Shown: positions 44,595 through 53,613, counted from the stretch's first letter. The stretch is DNA of 64,000 nucleotides from Marinomonas rhizomae (GCF_024397855.1 NZ_CP073343.1:1302001-1366000), one strand, 5' to 3'. The notes: generated by a model from the letters alone, not told the origin. Numbers and translations are program-made.

Positions 44595-44632
44595 AATATC
44601 GACTTTCGCTATTGGGTAAATCGATATTATGA
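44591..44632 (-). promoter_or_regulatory. Perfect inverted repeat over the bluB start codon
   Basis: TCATAATATCGA (44591-44602) and TCGATATTATGA (44621-44632) are perfect complements separated by 18 nt. The start codon of bluB lies in one arm. In RNA this would form a 12-bp AU-rich hairpin hiding the start. In DNA it is a good dyad for a regulator. Confidence 0.55.
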
Positions 44633-44684
44633 GACGTTATCGTGTTTTATGCTAATGAGGAAAACTTAGGTTAAAGAGACTTTT

Positions 44685-45212
44685 TTAGGCTTGATCACTG
44701 CAAACCGCTTTTAGTAATAAATCATCGCTTTCAAGTGGATACCACGTTGAAGTGGATTGGCTTTTTGAGCTTGATGACGCACTAAATGATTGAGTAAAGT
44801 CGGTTCTGGCACCTTGAACACAATCGACTATTTGTGGAACGCGTTTCGCCATGTGGCGACGTTCAAAAAAGTATAGGTCGACGAGAACAAGATTCGGATC
44901 AATTTTATTTTTTGCAGAGTTCTCTACGTCAGCAGCAATAAAACGAAGAGTTTGTGGAAATACGTAGCTCCAAGGACGCCATGGGGCTTCTTCTTGAACG
45001 GTTTTTACAACGACAACACCCTCTGGTAACAGGCTAGTTTGGTGATCGTACCAGTCGTATTCGCCTTGGATTTGAAAACCAAGCATGGCAACACCTGCAA
45101 ACACAGGAACCAACCATTTCGGAGCGGTTTGTTTGGTTATCTTCCTTAACAAAAGGGCAATACCTGCGCCGCCAATACCGGCAAAAACAGTAGCTATGAG
45201 TTCCCAAAACAT
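44685..45212 (-). CDS. Membrane-anchored protein of unknown function
   Basis: A 175-residue protein starting MFWELIATVFAGIGGAG, with two membrane segments (about 3-21 and 32-50). A periplasmic domain follows (EYDWYDHQTSLLPEGVVVVKTVQEEAPWRPW), then a low-complexity Ser stretch (SFSASSSSKSQSTSTW) near residues 140-155. The ATG at 45212 follows GAGAG by 5 nt. A longer frame to 45269 would run into the neighbouring terminator. No family recognised. Confidence 0.65.
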   Translation of the reverse strand: MFWELIATVFAGIGGAGIALLLRKITKQTAPKWLVPVFAGVAMLGFQIQGEYDWYDHQTSLLPEGVVVVKTVQEEAPWRPWSYVFPQTLRFIAADVENSAKNKIDPNLVLVDLYFFERRHMAKRVPQIVDCVQGARTDFTQSFSASSSSKSQSTSTWYPLESDDLLLKAVCSDQA

Positions 45213-45256
45213 AAGTGCTCTCTTTTTTGATTTTGTATGGATTCTTATTATAGGGA

Positions 45257-45288
45257 AAGTGGGCCTCACAAAGAAGTGAGGCCCACTT
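45257..45288 (-). terminator. Terminator of the acetate-type symporter operon
   Basis: AAGTGGGCCTCAC and GTGAGGCCCACTT form a perfect 13-bp stem with a 6-nt loop, 25 bp after the symporter stop, followed on the reverse strand by TCCCTATAAT. Confidence 0.7.
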
Positions 45289-45312
45289 GATAGGGAGTGC
45301 TTTTGTTAAACC

Positions 45313-47079
45313 TTAGTGGTCAACTGCACCGCCAGCACCTTGAGGGTAACGAACGCTTTCAACAAGGTCTTGAATTTCTTTTGGTGGCGGAGGTGTCATT
45401 GAAGACACAGTGAATGCAACCACAAAGTTAATGACCGCACCAATAGCACCAAATGACAATGGTGAAATACCGAACAACCAATTATCTGGCGTGTTGGCAA
45501 AAGACGCCGTACCTGGAATGAAGAACCAGCCAAGGAATAGGAAGATATAAACCAAGGTAGCAATCAAGCCAGCTAGCATACCTGCAACCGCACCAGTGCT
45601 GTTTACTCGTTTAGAGAATATACCCATCATCAAAGCAGGGAAGATAGAGGCTGCGGCAATACCGAATGCCAATGCTACTACCTGCGCGGCGAATCCGGGT
45701 GGATTCATACCGAGATAGGTGGCGACTATGATGGCGACAAACATCGATATCCTAGCAACCAGTAGTTCCCCCTTATCGCTTATGTCTGGATTTATGGAGC
45801 CTTTTATTAAGTCATGACTCACCGCGGACGAAATGGCTAAGAGCAAACCAGCTGCCGTTGAAAGGGCTGCTGCTAGACCACCTGCAGCGATCAAACCAAT
45901 TACCCAACCTGGAAGGTTCGCAATTTCTGGGTTTGCCAATACAAGAATGTCTCGGTTAACCACAAGCTCATTGCCTTCCCAACCACGTGCTGTCGCTTCT
46001 TCTTGGAATGCAGGCACATCGTTGTAGAATTGAACTCGACCGTCACCGTTTTTATCTTCAAACTTAATTAAACCTGTTGTTTCCCAAGTTTGTACCCAAT
46101 CAGGACGCTCTGCGTACTCGATAGGGGCTTCTGTTGGGCCAGAAGGATAGATAGTGGTCAATAGATTCAAGCGAGCCATAGACGCAACAGCTGGTGCTGT
46201 TAGGTATAACAAAGCAATGAATACTAGTGCCCAACCAGCAGACCAACGAGCGTCAGCTACTTTAGGAACGGTGAAGAAACGAATGATAACGTGTGGTAGA
46301 CCTGCGGTACCTATCATCAATGACAGTGTGAACAGAACCATGTTTAGTTTGTTATCTACGTCCGCAGTGTAATCTTGGAAGCCCAGTTCTCGCACTACTT
46401 CATCCAGTTTTTGCAACAATGGTATACCAGATTCTGTATGGTTAGAGAAAAGGCCGATAGCAGGAATAAACGTATCAGTCAGCTGTAAGGAGATGAAAAC
46501 AGCTGGGATAGTGTAGGCTATGATCAATACAACATACTGTGCAACTTGAGTGTAAGTGATACCTTTCATACCACCTAATACCGCATAGAAGAATACAACA
46601 ATCGCAGCGATGATAAGGCCAGTGTTGTTATCGACTTCTAAGAAGCGAGAGAAAGCGACACCCGCACCAGTCATTTGACCGATAACGTAAGTAACAGAAG
46701 CAATGATCAAACAAGCCACGGCAACCAAACGAGCGGTGCTGCTGTAGAAACGATCACCAATGAAATCTGGCACGGTAAATTTACCGAACTTACGTAAGTA
46801 AGGTGCTAGAAGCATAGCAAGCAATACGTAACCACCAGTCCAACCCATTAAATAGGTTGAGTTAGCGTAACCACCAGCCGCGATCAAGCCCGCCATAGAA
46901 ATGAAGGACGCTGCTGACATCCAGTCTGCTGCTGTTGCCATACCGTTTAGTACGGGATGAACACCACCACCGGCTACATAGAATTCTTTTGTTGAACCAG
47001 CGCGAGCCCAGAAGGCAATACCGAAGTAAAGCGCAAAGGAACCACCGACGAAAAGTAAATTGATAGTAAACTGATCCAT
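45313..47079 (-). CDS. Sodium:solute symporter, VC_2705 type (acetate permease-like)
   Basis: A 588-residue protein with about 13 membrane segments of the SSS family. MATAADWMSAASFISMAGLI near residue 48 and ALAFGIAAASIFPALMMGIFSKRVNSTGAVAGM near 470 resemble ActP. A long loop with EDKNGDGRVQFYNDVP near 345 is a distinctive feature of this subgroup. The paired small DUF4212 gene lies 5 bp upstream. Family members take up acetate or other short organic acids with sodium. Confidence 0.9.
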   Translation of the reverse strand: MDQFTINLLFVGGSFALYFGIAFWARAGSTKEFYVAGGGVHPVLNGMATAADWMSAASFISMAGLIAAGGYANSTYLMGWTGGYVLLAMLLAPYLRKFGKFTVPDFIGDRFYSSTARLVAVACLIIASVTYVIGQMTGAGVAFSRFLEVDNNTGLIIAAIVVFFYAVLGGMKGITYTQVAQYVVLIIAYTIPAVFISLQLTDTFIPAIGLFSNHTESGIPLLQKLDEVVRELGFQDYTADVDNKLNMVLFTLSLMIGTAGLPHVIIRFFTVPKVADARWSAGWALVFIALLYLTAPAVASMARLNLLTTIYPSGPTEAPIEYAERPDWVQTWETTGLIKFEDKNGDGRVQFYNDVPAFQEEATARGWEGNELVVNRDILVLANPEIANLPGWVIGLIAAGGLAAALSTAAGLLLAISSAVSHDLIKGSINPDISDKGELLVARISMFVAIIVATYLGMNPPGFAAQVVALAFGIAAASIFPALMMGIFSKRVNSTGAVAGMLAGLIATLVYIFLFLGWFFIPGTASFANTPDNWLFGISPLSFGAIGAVINFVVAFTVSSMTPPPPKEIQDLVESVRYPQGAGGAVDH

Positions 47080-47084
47080 GCGAC

Positions 47085-47345
47085 TTACTCCTGAAGGCCA
47101 AATTCTTCATCAAGCTTGTTCATTTTCCACGCGTAGTGGAAGGTCAAAGCGATGAATACAAGAATGGAACCTTGCTGAGCGAACCAGAAGCCTAAATCAG
47201 CACCTCCGATCATAATGCCTGAGAGCATGGGACGAAGTAGGATAGCGCAGCCATAAGAGGCTAGCGCCCAAACCACCAAGCTGCCTAGTATCAGCCTTAG
47301 GTTTGCTTGCCAGTATTTTTCTGCATTAATATTATGATCTGACAT
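47085..47345 (-). CDS. DUF4212 small membrane subunit of the symporter
   Basis: An 86-residue protein with two membrane segments (about 17-36 and 49-68), the usual partner encoded just before VC_2705-type symporters. EKYWQANLRLILGSLVVWAL and FWFAQQGSILVFIALTFHYAWKMNKLDEEFG fit DUF4212. It probably forms a complex with, or stabilises, the symporter. AGGAG precedes the ATG by 6-7 nt. Confidence 0.9.
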   Translation of the reverse strand: MSDHNINAEKYWQANLRLILGSLVVWALASYGCAILLRPMLSGIMIGGADLGFWFAQQGSILVFIALTFHYAWKMNKLDEEFGLQE

Positions 47346-47500
47346 GGTAGATCTCCTTATAATTATTTTTATACGCCCTGTTAATTTAGCAGGCAGTCGA
47401 TAGATAAGAAGTCAGACTTTAGTCGCATAGTGTATTTTTCAATCGATATATGTTGATGCGTGATACTTGCAAGATTTCTTTCTAAAAGGGATTAAGAGAC

Positions 47501-48151
47501 GTGAATACTAAGATTAAACAAAAGATTCTTTCGGTTTGTGCTGAGAAAATCAAACAAAAAGGCGATGGTGTTCAGGTGTCTTTTTATGCGTTTTTTGCGA
47601 ATAAAAACGATGATCCCATTACCTTGATGACCGTTGCGCGCTGGTGGATCGAAGAACAGCAATTGAATCACTTTGAAAAAGCCACCAAAATTTACGCCAT
47701 GGTGGCATCTCTCGATGATTGCTCGGCTATTCAATTGCCAGCGTTACAACAAGATAAAGGGCTCAATCATCTGACCTTGAGTGTGTCTAATCTTGATGTA
47801 TCCATTGAGTTTTATTGTGACCTGTTAGGGTTTCAAGGCGAGGTGTGTTGGAATACTGGTGCTTATTTGTCCTACGGGAATTGTTGGCTTTGTTTATCTT
47901 TAGGTAAAGCAAAACCCAGTCAGGATTACACACATTTTGCGTTTACTTATGATTCAGCAGTCATGCTTAGTGTTAAACAAAAAGAGGCGTTTAAGGCTGT
48001 GAGACAGTGGCAATCAAACAGTAGCGAAGGCGATTCCTTGTATATTGAAGACCCAGACGGTCATAAATTAGAATTGCATTCTGGTTCTCTTGCTTCGCGT
48101 CTGGATTCATTAAAAGTCAAACCTTATGATGGATTGGAGTGGCTCAATTAA
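47501..48151 (+). CDS. FosA-like metallothiol transferase with extra N-terminal domain
   Basis: Residues 86-216 resemble the whole of FosA: GLNHLTLSVSNLD, TGAYLSYGNCWLCLSL, DYTHFAFTYD and YIEDPDGHKLELHSGSLASRL, with the metal ligands in place (H90, H145, E191). FosA adds glutathione to fosfomycin. Residues 1-80 are an added helical domain (SFYAFFANKNDDPITLMTVARWW, then NHFEKATKIYAMV) not present in FosA. It may be a DUF6500-type domain, which I recall only loosely. Resistance activity is not proven by sequence. Confidence 0.8.
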   Translation: MNTKIKQKILSVCAEKIKQKGDGVQVSFYAFFANKNDDPITLMTVARWWIEEQQLNHFEKATKIYAMVASLDDCSAIQLPALQQDKGLNHLTLSVSNLDVSIEFYCDLLGFQGEVCWNTGAYLSYGNCWLCLSLGKAKPSQDYTHFAFTYDSAVMLSVKQKEAFKAVRQWQSNSSEGDSLYIEDPDGHKLELHSGSLASRLDSLKVKPYDGLEWLN

Positions 48152-48275
48152 ATCTATAGCACATAGCCTCATTCAAGAAGAGTAACCTTCTTAATAACCG
48201 ATCTTTTGGGGAAGGTTTTTAATCATTGTGTATGTCATAATCGACCAGTGACAGACATGTCTTAGGAGACAAAGG

Positions 48276-48743
48276 GTGATTCAAGCAATTTTCGTGTCGA
48301 AAAAATCGAAACAATCACAGATAGGGATTGATGCCGTCAAAGTGGATGCTGGTAAAGGCATAGTTGGCGACCGATACTACGGTAAGAAAGGCACTGATGG
48401 TCCAAATATTACTTTTGTCGAAAGTGAAGAAATAGCTGCCTTTAATGCTAACTTCGCACAAAATATTGGCCTTTCAGCGACCAGAAGAAACATAGTGACC
48501 CAAGGTGTACGACTGAATCAGTTAGTTGGGCAAGAATTCTCTATTGGTGATGTGCGCTTTTATGGTGTCGAACTGTGTGAACCTTGTGGCTCGTTAGGCA
48601 AATCCCTTGCCAACGATTCTATATCATCACCGCAAGTGGTTAGAGCTTGGCTACATCGTGGTGGTTTAAGAGCTAATGTTTTAAGTACTGGAATATTAAG
48701 AACAGGCATGCAATTTAATTTGATCCAGAAAAGCACTAAATAG
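48276..48743 (+). CDS. MOSC-domain protein
   Basis: A 155-residue beta-barrel protein of the molybdenum-cofactor sulfurase C-terminal type. AGKGIVGDRYYGKKG near residue 28, TRRNIVTQGVRLNQLVGQEF near 74, LCEPCGSLGK with the conserved Cys near 110, and HRGGLRANVLSTGIL complete the pattern. The start is a GTG with AGGAG 7 nt upstream. It may handle sulfur-bearing Mo cofactor or N-hydroxylated compounds. Confidence 0.88.
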   Translation: MIQAIFVSKKSKQSQIGIDAVKVDAGKGIVGDRYYGKKGTDGPNITFVESEEIAAFNANFAQNIGLSATRRNIVTQGVRLNQLVGQEFSIGDVRFYGVELCEPCGSLGKSLANDSISSPQVVRAWLHRGGLRANVLSTGILRTGMQFNLIQKSTK

Positions 48744-48802
48744 GAAAATGCTAAATAGTCCTTTATCTGGATCTTTTTATATCTATATCTAGTCCGTACT
48801 AG

Positions 48803-50491
48803 TTAGACAAAATCCTCAGCCAACACGAAGCGTTTAATATCACTAAACTCTTTATTAAAAGGCTGTGGTTGCTTGGTGTATTTTCCAGCCATGCAGTCTT
48901 TGACTATCTCTTTTGCTTTCGTTAAATAAGTAGCTCTATCTTCAGTTGAACTTGTGTTGTGTTCTGCTGTTGGTTGTTGCACTTTTGTTTGCGAGAACAA
49001 TAACTCGTTAAGGGACTTAGGCGTGTTGGATTGTCCTTGGAAGCGCCATAAATCCGTAGTTTGATCATAAGCGTAGTAAGGCAACAGCGTGGTGCCGTGT
49101 TTGGCGACAAAGTTGATAGCGTCCAAAATAAACATCGCTTCTGCATCGTCTAAGAAATAATTCAAATTGAAGCGAACCCAACCCGGTTTTACGAGTTTTT
49201 CACCTTGTCTCAATGCTAATTGAATGCGCTCAGATTCCCTCTTGTTTATGCTCAAAAGCTGGTGGCCATAAGGTCCAGCACAGGAACAACCGCCGCGAAC
49301 TTGAATGCCAAATAGGTCATTTAATAGGGCTGTGACAAAGCCATGATGTAAATAACCCAGTTCGGTTTTGATACGAAATGCGGTGATCGATAAGCGTTCT
49401 GCTTCTGCGTGACCAAGGCGTTCGATACTTGGATGTTGGTGCCAATGCTTATCGATTAGTTGCACGAGTTCGTGTTCACGCGCTTCGATGATTTTTTCGC
49501 CAACCGCTTGTTTGAGTTGGAAAACTAATCCAGCACGAATCGATTCTATGATGCTTGGCGTGCCGCCTTCTTCTCTGCGCTCGCCAACAGGCAAGAATGT
49601 ATGATCTTCCGGTGTCACAAAAGACACTGTGCCACCGCCTATATGGCTCGGTGTTTGATTGGTGATGATGGCCTTTTTAACGACTAGAACGCCTGGTGTG
49701 CCAGGGCCGCCGATAAATTTGTGAGTAGAGAAAAATATCGCATCCTTGGCAAGAGCGGGGTCTGAGTTTGGGTTCATATCCAATCTGACGTAAGGCGCAG
49801 CGGCCGCAAAATCCCAAAAAGCCAGCGCGCTATAACGATGCAACAAGGTTGTGATGGCATCTTGATCGCATAAAGTACCAGTTACGTTAGAAGCAGCACT
49901 GAAGCTACCAATCAGACGTTTACCTTGATTCGCCTGTAATTGATTTTCTAGGGTGACCAAGCATACGCCGCCGTCTTTTGATTCAGGAATTCTAATCACT
50001 TCAATACCTAATTCGCGCCAAGGCAGTTCGTTGGAGTGATGTTCGTAAGGCCCAATGAAGACCGTCGTTTGGGCTTTTTCTTCGGTATTAAGTTGGCGTA
50101 AGCCTAATTGGCTAATTAAGGTGTTAATCGCACTGGTGGCACCGCTGCCGCAGAATATCACCAAGTCGTCTATTGATGCGTTAACGGCTTCTCGGATTTG
50201 CTGGCGGGCTTGTTCACGAAATGCAGTAGTTTGTTGGCCGGTGGCGTTGGCTTCTGTATGTGTGTTGGCGTAAAGCGGCAACACATGATTGCGAATGGCT
50301 TCTTCGATAAAATCGAGACTGCGACCCGATGCTGTGTAGTCTGCGTAGGTGAGTGTTCTTTTGCCAAATGGTGTGTCTATTTGCGTGTCCCTGCCTATGA
50401 CGCCTTCGCGAATGCGGGCAAGTAGAAGCTCTGCATCAGTCCGTTCTTTAGTCTTTGGTATTACGCTTCTTTCTGCGGCAGCAATAGGCAT
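48803..50491 (-). CDS. Class-V aminotransferase/selenocysteine lyase-type enzyme
   Basis: A 562-residue PLP enzyme. Motifs are YADYTASGRSLDFIEEAI near residue 47, FCGSGATSAINTLI near 115, and FFSTHKFIGGPGTPG with the PLP Lys near 254. VRGGCSCAGPYGHQLL near 402 carries a Cys in the position of the desulfurase loop. About 130 residues extend beyond the usual end. The ATG at 50491 follows AAGGA by 7 nt. A GTG at 50578 would overlap the region before the Lrp gene. It is downstream of, and probably co-transcribed with, an Lrp-type gene. Confidence 0.85.
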   Translation of the reverse strand: MPIAAAERSVIPKTKERTDAELLLARIREGVIGRDTQIDTPFGKRTLTYADYTASGRSLDFIEEAIRNHVLPLYANTHTEANATGQQTTAFREQARQQIREAVNASIDDLVIFCGSGATSAINTLISQLGLRQLNTEEKAQTTVFIGPYEHHSNELPWRELGIEVIRIPESKDGGVCLVTLENQLQANQGKRLIGSFSAASNVTGTLCDQDAITTLLHRYSALAFWDFAAAAPYVRLDMNPNSDPALAKDAIFFSTHKFIGGPGTPGVLVVKKAIITNQTPSHIGGGTVSFVTPEDHTFLPVGERREEGGTPSIIESIRAGLVFQLKQAVGEKIIEAREHELVQLIDKHWHQHPSIERLGHAEAERLSITAFRIKTELGYLHHGFVTALLNDLFGIQVRGGCSCAGPYGHQLLSINKRESERIQLALRQGEKLVKPGWVRFNLNYFLDDAEAMFILDAINFVAKHGTTLLPYYAYDQTTDLWRFQGQSNTPKSLNELLFSQTKVQQPTAEHNTSSTEDRATYLTKAKEIVKDCMAGKYTKQPQPFNKEFSDIKRFVLAEDFV

Positions 50492-50538
50492 GGGTGTTTC
50501 CTTATTTTGGCTTGCCGCATTAATCAATCTACTGCCAT

Positions 50539-51009
50539 TTACTCCGTTGGGTTGGGCAAGGGCAACTGCGTTGTCCACTTGATCTGTTCCATGGCGAAGT
50601 TAGAAGTGACGTCTGTTAATGCGGTGGCACTAATTAATCGTTTATAAAATTTGTCATACGCTGGAATGTCTTTCACCAGCACTCGTAATAAGTAATCGTA
50701 TTCTCCCGCCATGCGGTAAAACTCAACTACCTCAGGAAATTCTGCCACGACGCGGGCAAATTCTTCAGCCCAACTTGCATCGTGTTGGTTGGTTTTCACT
50801 TGTACAAAAACGGATACGCCAAGGCCAAGTTTGTCTGCGTCTAACAGCGCGACACGGCGTTTGATAAAACCGGCGTTTTCTAGCTTTTGAACGCGTCGCC
50901 AGCAAGGGGTTTTGGATAAGCTAACTTGCTGAGCCATAGACTCTGTGGAAATACTATCATCACTTTGAATTAAGGCAAGCAGTTGCAAATCTATGTCATC
51001 TAAGTGCAT
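50539..51009 (-). CDS. Lrp/AsnC-family regulator
   Basis: A 156-residue regulator with the N-terminal helix-turn-helix (STESMAQQVSLSKTPCWRRVQKLENAGFI, residues 20-48) and an RAM domain (GVSVFVQVKTNQ, MAGEYDYLLRVLVKDI). It is followed 47 bp later by the class-V enzyme gene, repeating the pairing at 42-44 kb. Effector unknown. Confidence 0.9.
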   Translation of the reverse strand: MHLDDIDLQLLALIQSDDSISTESMAQQVSLSKTPCWRRVQKLENAGFIKRRVALLDADKLGLGVSVFVQVKTNQHDASWAEEFARVVAEFPEVVEFYRMAGEYDYLLRVLVKDIPAYDKFYKRLISATALTDVTSNFAMEQIKWTTQLPLPNPTE

Positions 51010-51294
51010 TTTGTTCTCTTTTTTATTTAATTTTTAGAAATATATTTCTTATTGTCGTGTTTTTTCTTGTTATTCGCAATCTCATCCTTTTGTCGTGTTG
51101 GATAGTGGAATTTCGTTTTTTATTTGGTGCGAAAAAATATCGTATAAATTCGAATTATTTAAGGAGAAAGTAAATTAAGGCGGTGTTAAGTGCAAAAAAT
51201 TAGCAATGAAAGGCTTGGATTGAATGTTCTCTGGGCTTTGTAGTCTCAACGCTGCGTTAAAAATGTATTAGGGATTTTCTATTTAAGGATATTT

Positions 51295-52155
51295 ATGAAA
51301 GCGGTTAATGTTGTTCGCGGTATCGGTCTAACTTTAGTTTCAGGTGCTGTCTTTGCAGCGAATAAAGGTGCAGTGCCAGATGGCTTTATTTTGAAGCAGC
51401 GCCAAGCACTACAAGAAAGCACAATAGGACGAGATGTTGGGCCACAATCTCCAAGGGATATAGATAAGCTTTTCGGGCGCAATCTTCAAACTTTCGCGCA
51501 AGCACCAGCATCGAACAAGATGAACCTATGCAATATTCATTTTCACAAAAATGCTGAACACAAGGGCGGAGATTTTACTCAGTATGCTGGTAATGGTGAC
51601 GGCCTAGGGTTTCAAACGGGTTATCTTTATTCTGGTCAGCTTACTCTGGAAGAGCTGAAGCCAGTTAAGGGTGGTGCTATCTGCAAAGGCAAACATAGTG
51701 AGCTTTACCCTGGTGATACTATTGAGGCGCACTATGTGTATTCCAGTGCTAAGGTTGAACCTGGGCCGACTTTAGCTGCTTGTGTCGTCAAGGGTGAAGC
51801 TATGCCTCAGTTGCGAGTAGAAGCTCAAGTGTACGTTGTGGTCAATGATGATCAGGCACTGAAATTTAATGCTTTGACAGCCCACGATGTTCGAAATAGT
51901 TTGTATCAAGCAACTGGGGTTCCCAATAATACTGGTGACCCTGTCACTTATGCAGGGTCAACGACAGGTCCTAGTTACAATACAAAAGCCTCACCCTTTC
52001 AAGTTACATGGAATGTTCGGCCCAAAGTAGCTAAGGTTGATATTCAATCTGTAGGAGACTGGTGCGATAGTCAAAATGTCTACCAAGAAGATCACGCACA
52101 CGGTGTGAGAAATTTAATAACCAACCCTGATTTACTTTCAAATACAGCTGATTGA
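51295..52155 (+). CDS. Delta-class carbonic anhydrase
   Basis: A 286-residue exported protein with a signal peptide (MKAVNVVRGIGLTLVSGAVFA). NLCNIHFHKNAEHKGGDF near residues 78-93 supplies the three His metal ligands (about 82, 84, 89) of the CA_like/delta carbonic anhydrase family. Cys at 80, 120, 153 and 269 may form disulfides. It would interconvert carbon dioxide and bicarbonate in the periplasm using zinc or another divalent metal. It lies just upstream of a Zur-controlled zinc chaperone gene. Confidence 0.82.
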   Translation: MKAVNVVRGIGLTLVSGAVFAANKGAVPDGFILKQRQALQESTIGRDVGPQSPRDIDKLFGRNLQTFAQAPASNKMNLCNIHFHKNAEHKGGDFTQYAGNGDGLGFQTGYLYSGQLTLEELKPVKGGAICKGKHSELYPGDTIEAHYVYSSAKVEPGPTLAACVVKGEAMPQLRVEAQVYVVVNDDQALKFNALTAHDVRNSLYQATGVPNNTGDPVTYAGSTTGPSYNTKASPFQVTWNVRPKVAKVDIQSVGDWCDSQNVYQEDHAHGVRNLITNPDLLSNTAD

Positions 52156-52200
52156 ACGGCTTATTGTCTATTCCTGTGTATCGCTCGGATCCTCTATGTA

Positions 52201-52224
52201 AGCCCTCTAATGGAGGGCTGTTTT
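52201..52224 (+). terminator. Terminator after the carbonic anhydrase gene
   Basis: AGCCCTC-TAATG-GAGGGCT followed by GTTTT, 46 bp after the stop. It separates this gene from the Zur-controlled gene. Confidence 0.75.
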
Positions 52225-52287
52225 AAGTCTATTTCTTAGTTCATTATTTTATTGTGAATGTTCCATTAAAAATGCATCTATCTCAAT

Positions 52288-52320
52288 CTACTGAAATGTT
52301 ATATCATAACATTTCAGTAG
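52288..52320 (+). promoter_or_regulatory. Zur operator
   Basis: A 33-bp near-perfect palindrome, CTACTGAAATGTTAT with its complement around ATC. The core GAAATGTTATA-TATAACATTTC matches the gammaproteobacterial Zur box. It ends 20 bp before the ATG of the zinc GTPase gene, so zinc-replete cells should repress that gene. Confidence 0.92.
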
Positions 52321-52339
52321 ATTCTTGTGGGAGAGATTC

Positions 52340-53551
52340 ATGGATAGTATGCAGAGTAAATTGCTGGTGACGGTGTTATCTGGTTTTTTAGGTGCAGGAA
52401 AGACGACGGTATTAAGCCATATACTAAATAATCGCGATGGTTTAAGAGTCGCGGTGATTGTGAATGATATGAGTGAAATCAACATTGATGCGGCGACGAT
52501 TAAACAAGAAGTGTCGTTGAACCGTAGTGAAGAAAAGTTAGTAGAAATGAGCAATGGCTGCATCTGTTGTACGCTCCGAGAAGACTTATTAATAGAGGTT
52601 CGAAAGCTTGCCGAGGCCAATAGCTTTGATTACTTAGTGATTGAATCAACCGGTATTTCTGAACCTTTACCTGTTGCAGAAACCTTTACTTTTGCGGATG
52701 AGGATGGCGTGAGTTTATCGGATATTTCACGTCTTGATACCATGGTTACGGTTGTTGATGCGGTAAATTTCATGAAGGATTATGAAGCGGCTACCTCATT
52801 GCAGGAAACGGGTGAGTCGCTTGGTGAGGAAGATGAACGTAGCGTGGCGGATTTGTTGATTGATCAAGTCGAGTTTGCCGACATTATTTTGATCAGTAAA
52901 ACCGACTTAGTGAGCGAAGCAGAATTGCGACAATTAGAATCCATCCTGCGTAGTTTCAATACAGAAGCGGAAATCATCCCCATTCATCAAGGCAAAATAG
53001 AGCCTAAGCGCTTGCTAGGCACAGGTAAATTTAGCTTTGAAAAGGCACAGCAAGCAGCTGGCTGGCTAAAAGAAATGCGTGGTGAGCATGTACCCGAAAC
53101 AGAAGAGTATGGCATTGGCAGTTTTTCCTATTTGGCTCGACGACCTTTTCATCCCCAGCGATTTTTTGACTTTCTTCATGGAACAGAAGCTTATGGAAAG
53201 CTGTTGCGTTCGAAAGGATTCTTTTGGTTAGCAACTCGCCCCGAGTTTGCTGGGCAATGGAGTCAGGCGGGTGGTATTGCACATTATGGTTTTGCAGGCA
53301 TGTTTTGGAAGGCGGTTCCCAAAGACAAATGGCCACAAGATCCAGAATACCTTGAATCGATAGCCAATCAATGGGTTGAACCCTTTGGTGATATGCGTCA
53401 GGAACTGGTTTTTATAGGTCAGAACCTAAATAAAGAGGCGGTCATTGAAGCCTTAGATAGCTGCTTGCTAAGCGAACAAGAACTACTGGCAGGAAAAAAT
53501 GCATGGTCTACTCTACCAGATCCATTTCCTGAGTGGGATGAAGTTGCTTAG
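52340..53551 (+). CDS. zigA: COG0523 zinc-chaperone GTPase (ZigA/YciC-like)
   Basis: A 403-residue CobW-family GTPase. The P-loop GFLGAGKT is at residues 15-22, the metal-binding GCICCTL at 73-79, VIESTGISEPLPVAETF near 105, and a SKTD base motif near 189. A C-terminal CobW_C domain contains GSFSYLARRPFHPQRF. The Zur box directly upstream supports a role in moving zinc to client enzymes in scarcity. The ATG at 52340 follows GGGAGAG by 5 nt. Confidence 0.9.
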   Translation: MDSMQSKLLVTVLSGFLGAGKTTVLSHILNNRDGLRVAVIVNDMSEINIDAATIKQEVSLNRSEEKLVEMSNGCICCTLREDLLIEVRKLAEANSFDYLVIESTGISEPLPVAETFTFADEDGVSLSDISRLDTMVTVVDAVNFMKDYEAATSLQETGESLGEEDERSVADLLIDQVEFADIILISKTDLVSEAELRQLESILRSFNTEAEIIPIHQGKIEPKRLLGTGKFSFEKAQQAAGWLKEMRGEHVPETEEYGIGSFSYLARRPFHPQRFFDFLHGTEAYGKLLRSKGFFWLATRPEFAGQWSQAGGIAHYGFAGMFWKAVPKDKWPQDPEYLESIANQWVEPFGDMRQELVFIGQNLNKEAVIEALDSCLLSEQELLAGKNAWSTLPDPFPEWDEVA

Positions 53552-53574
53552 GACCGTATTTCATTAATAAACGC

Positions 53575-53613
53575 AAAGACTCCCTATCTTAATAAGACAG
53601 GGAGTCTTTTTTT
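53575..53613. terminator. Terminator between zigA and the RND operon
   Basis: AAAGACTCCCT and AGGGAGTCTTT stem with a 13-nt loop, and seven to eight T on the right side. It lies between convergent stops at 53551 and 53615 and mainly serves the rightward gene. Confidence 0.85.
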
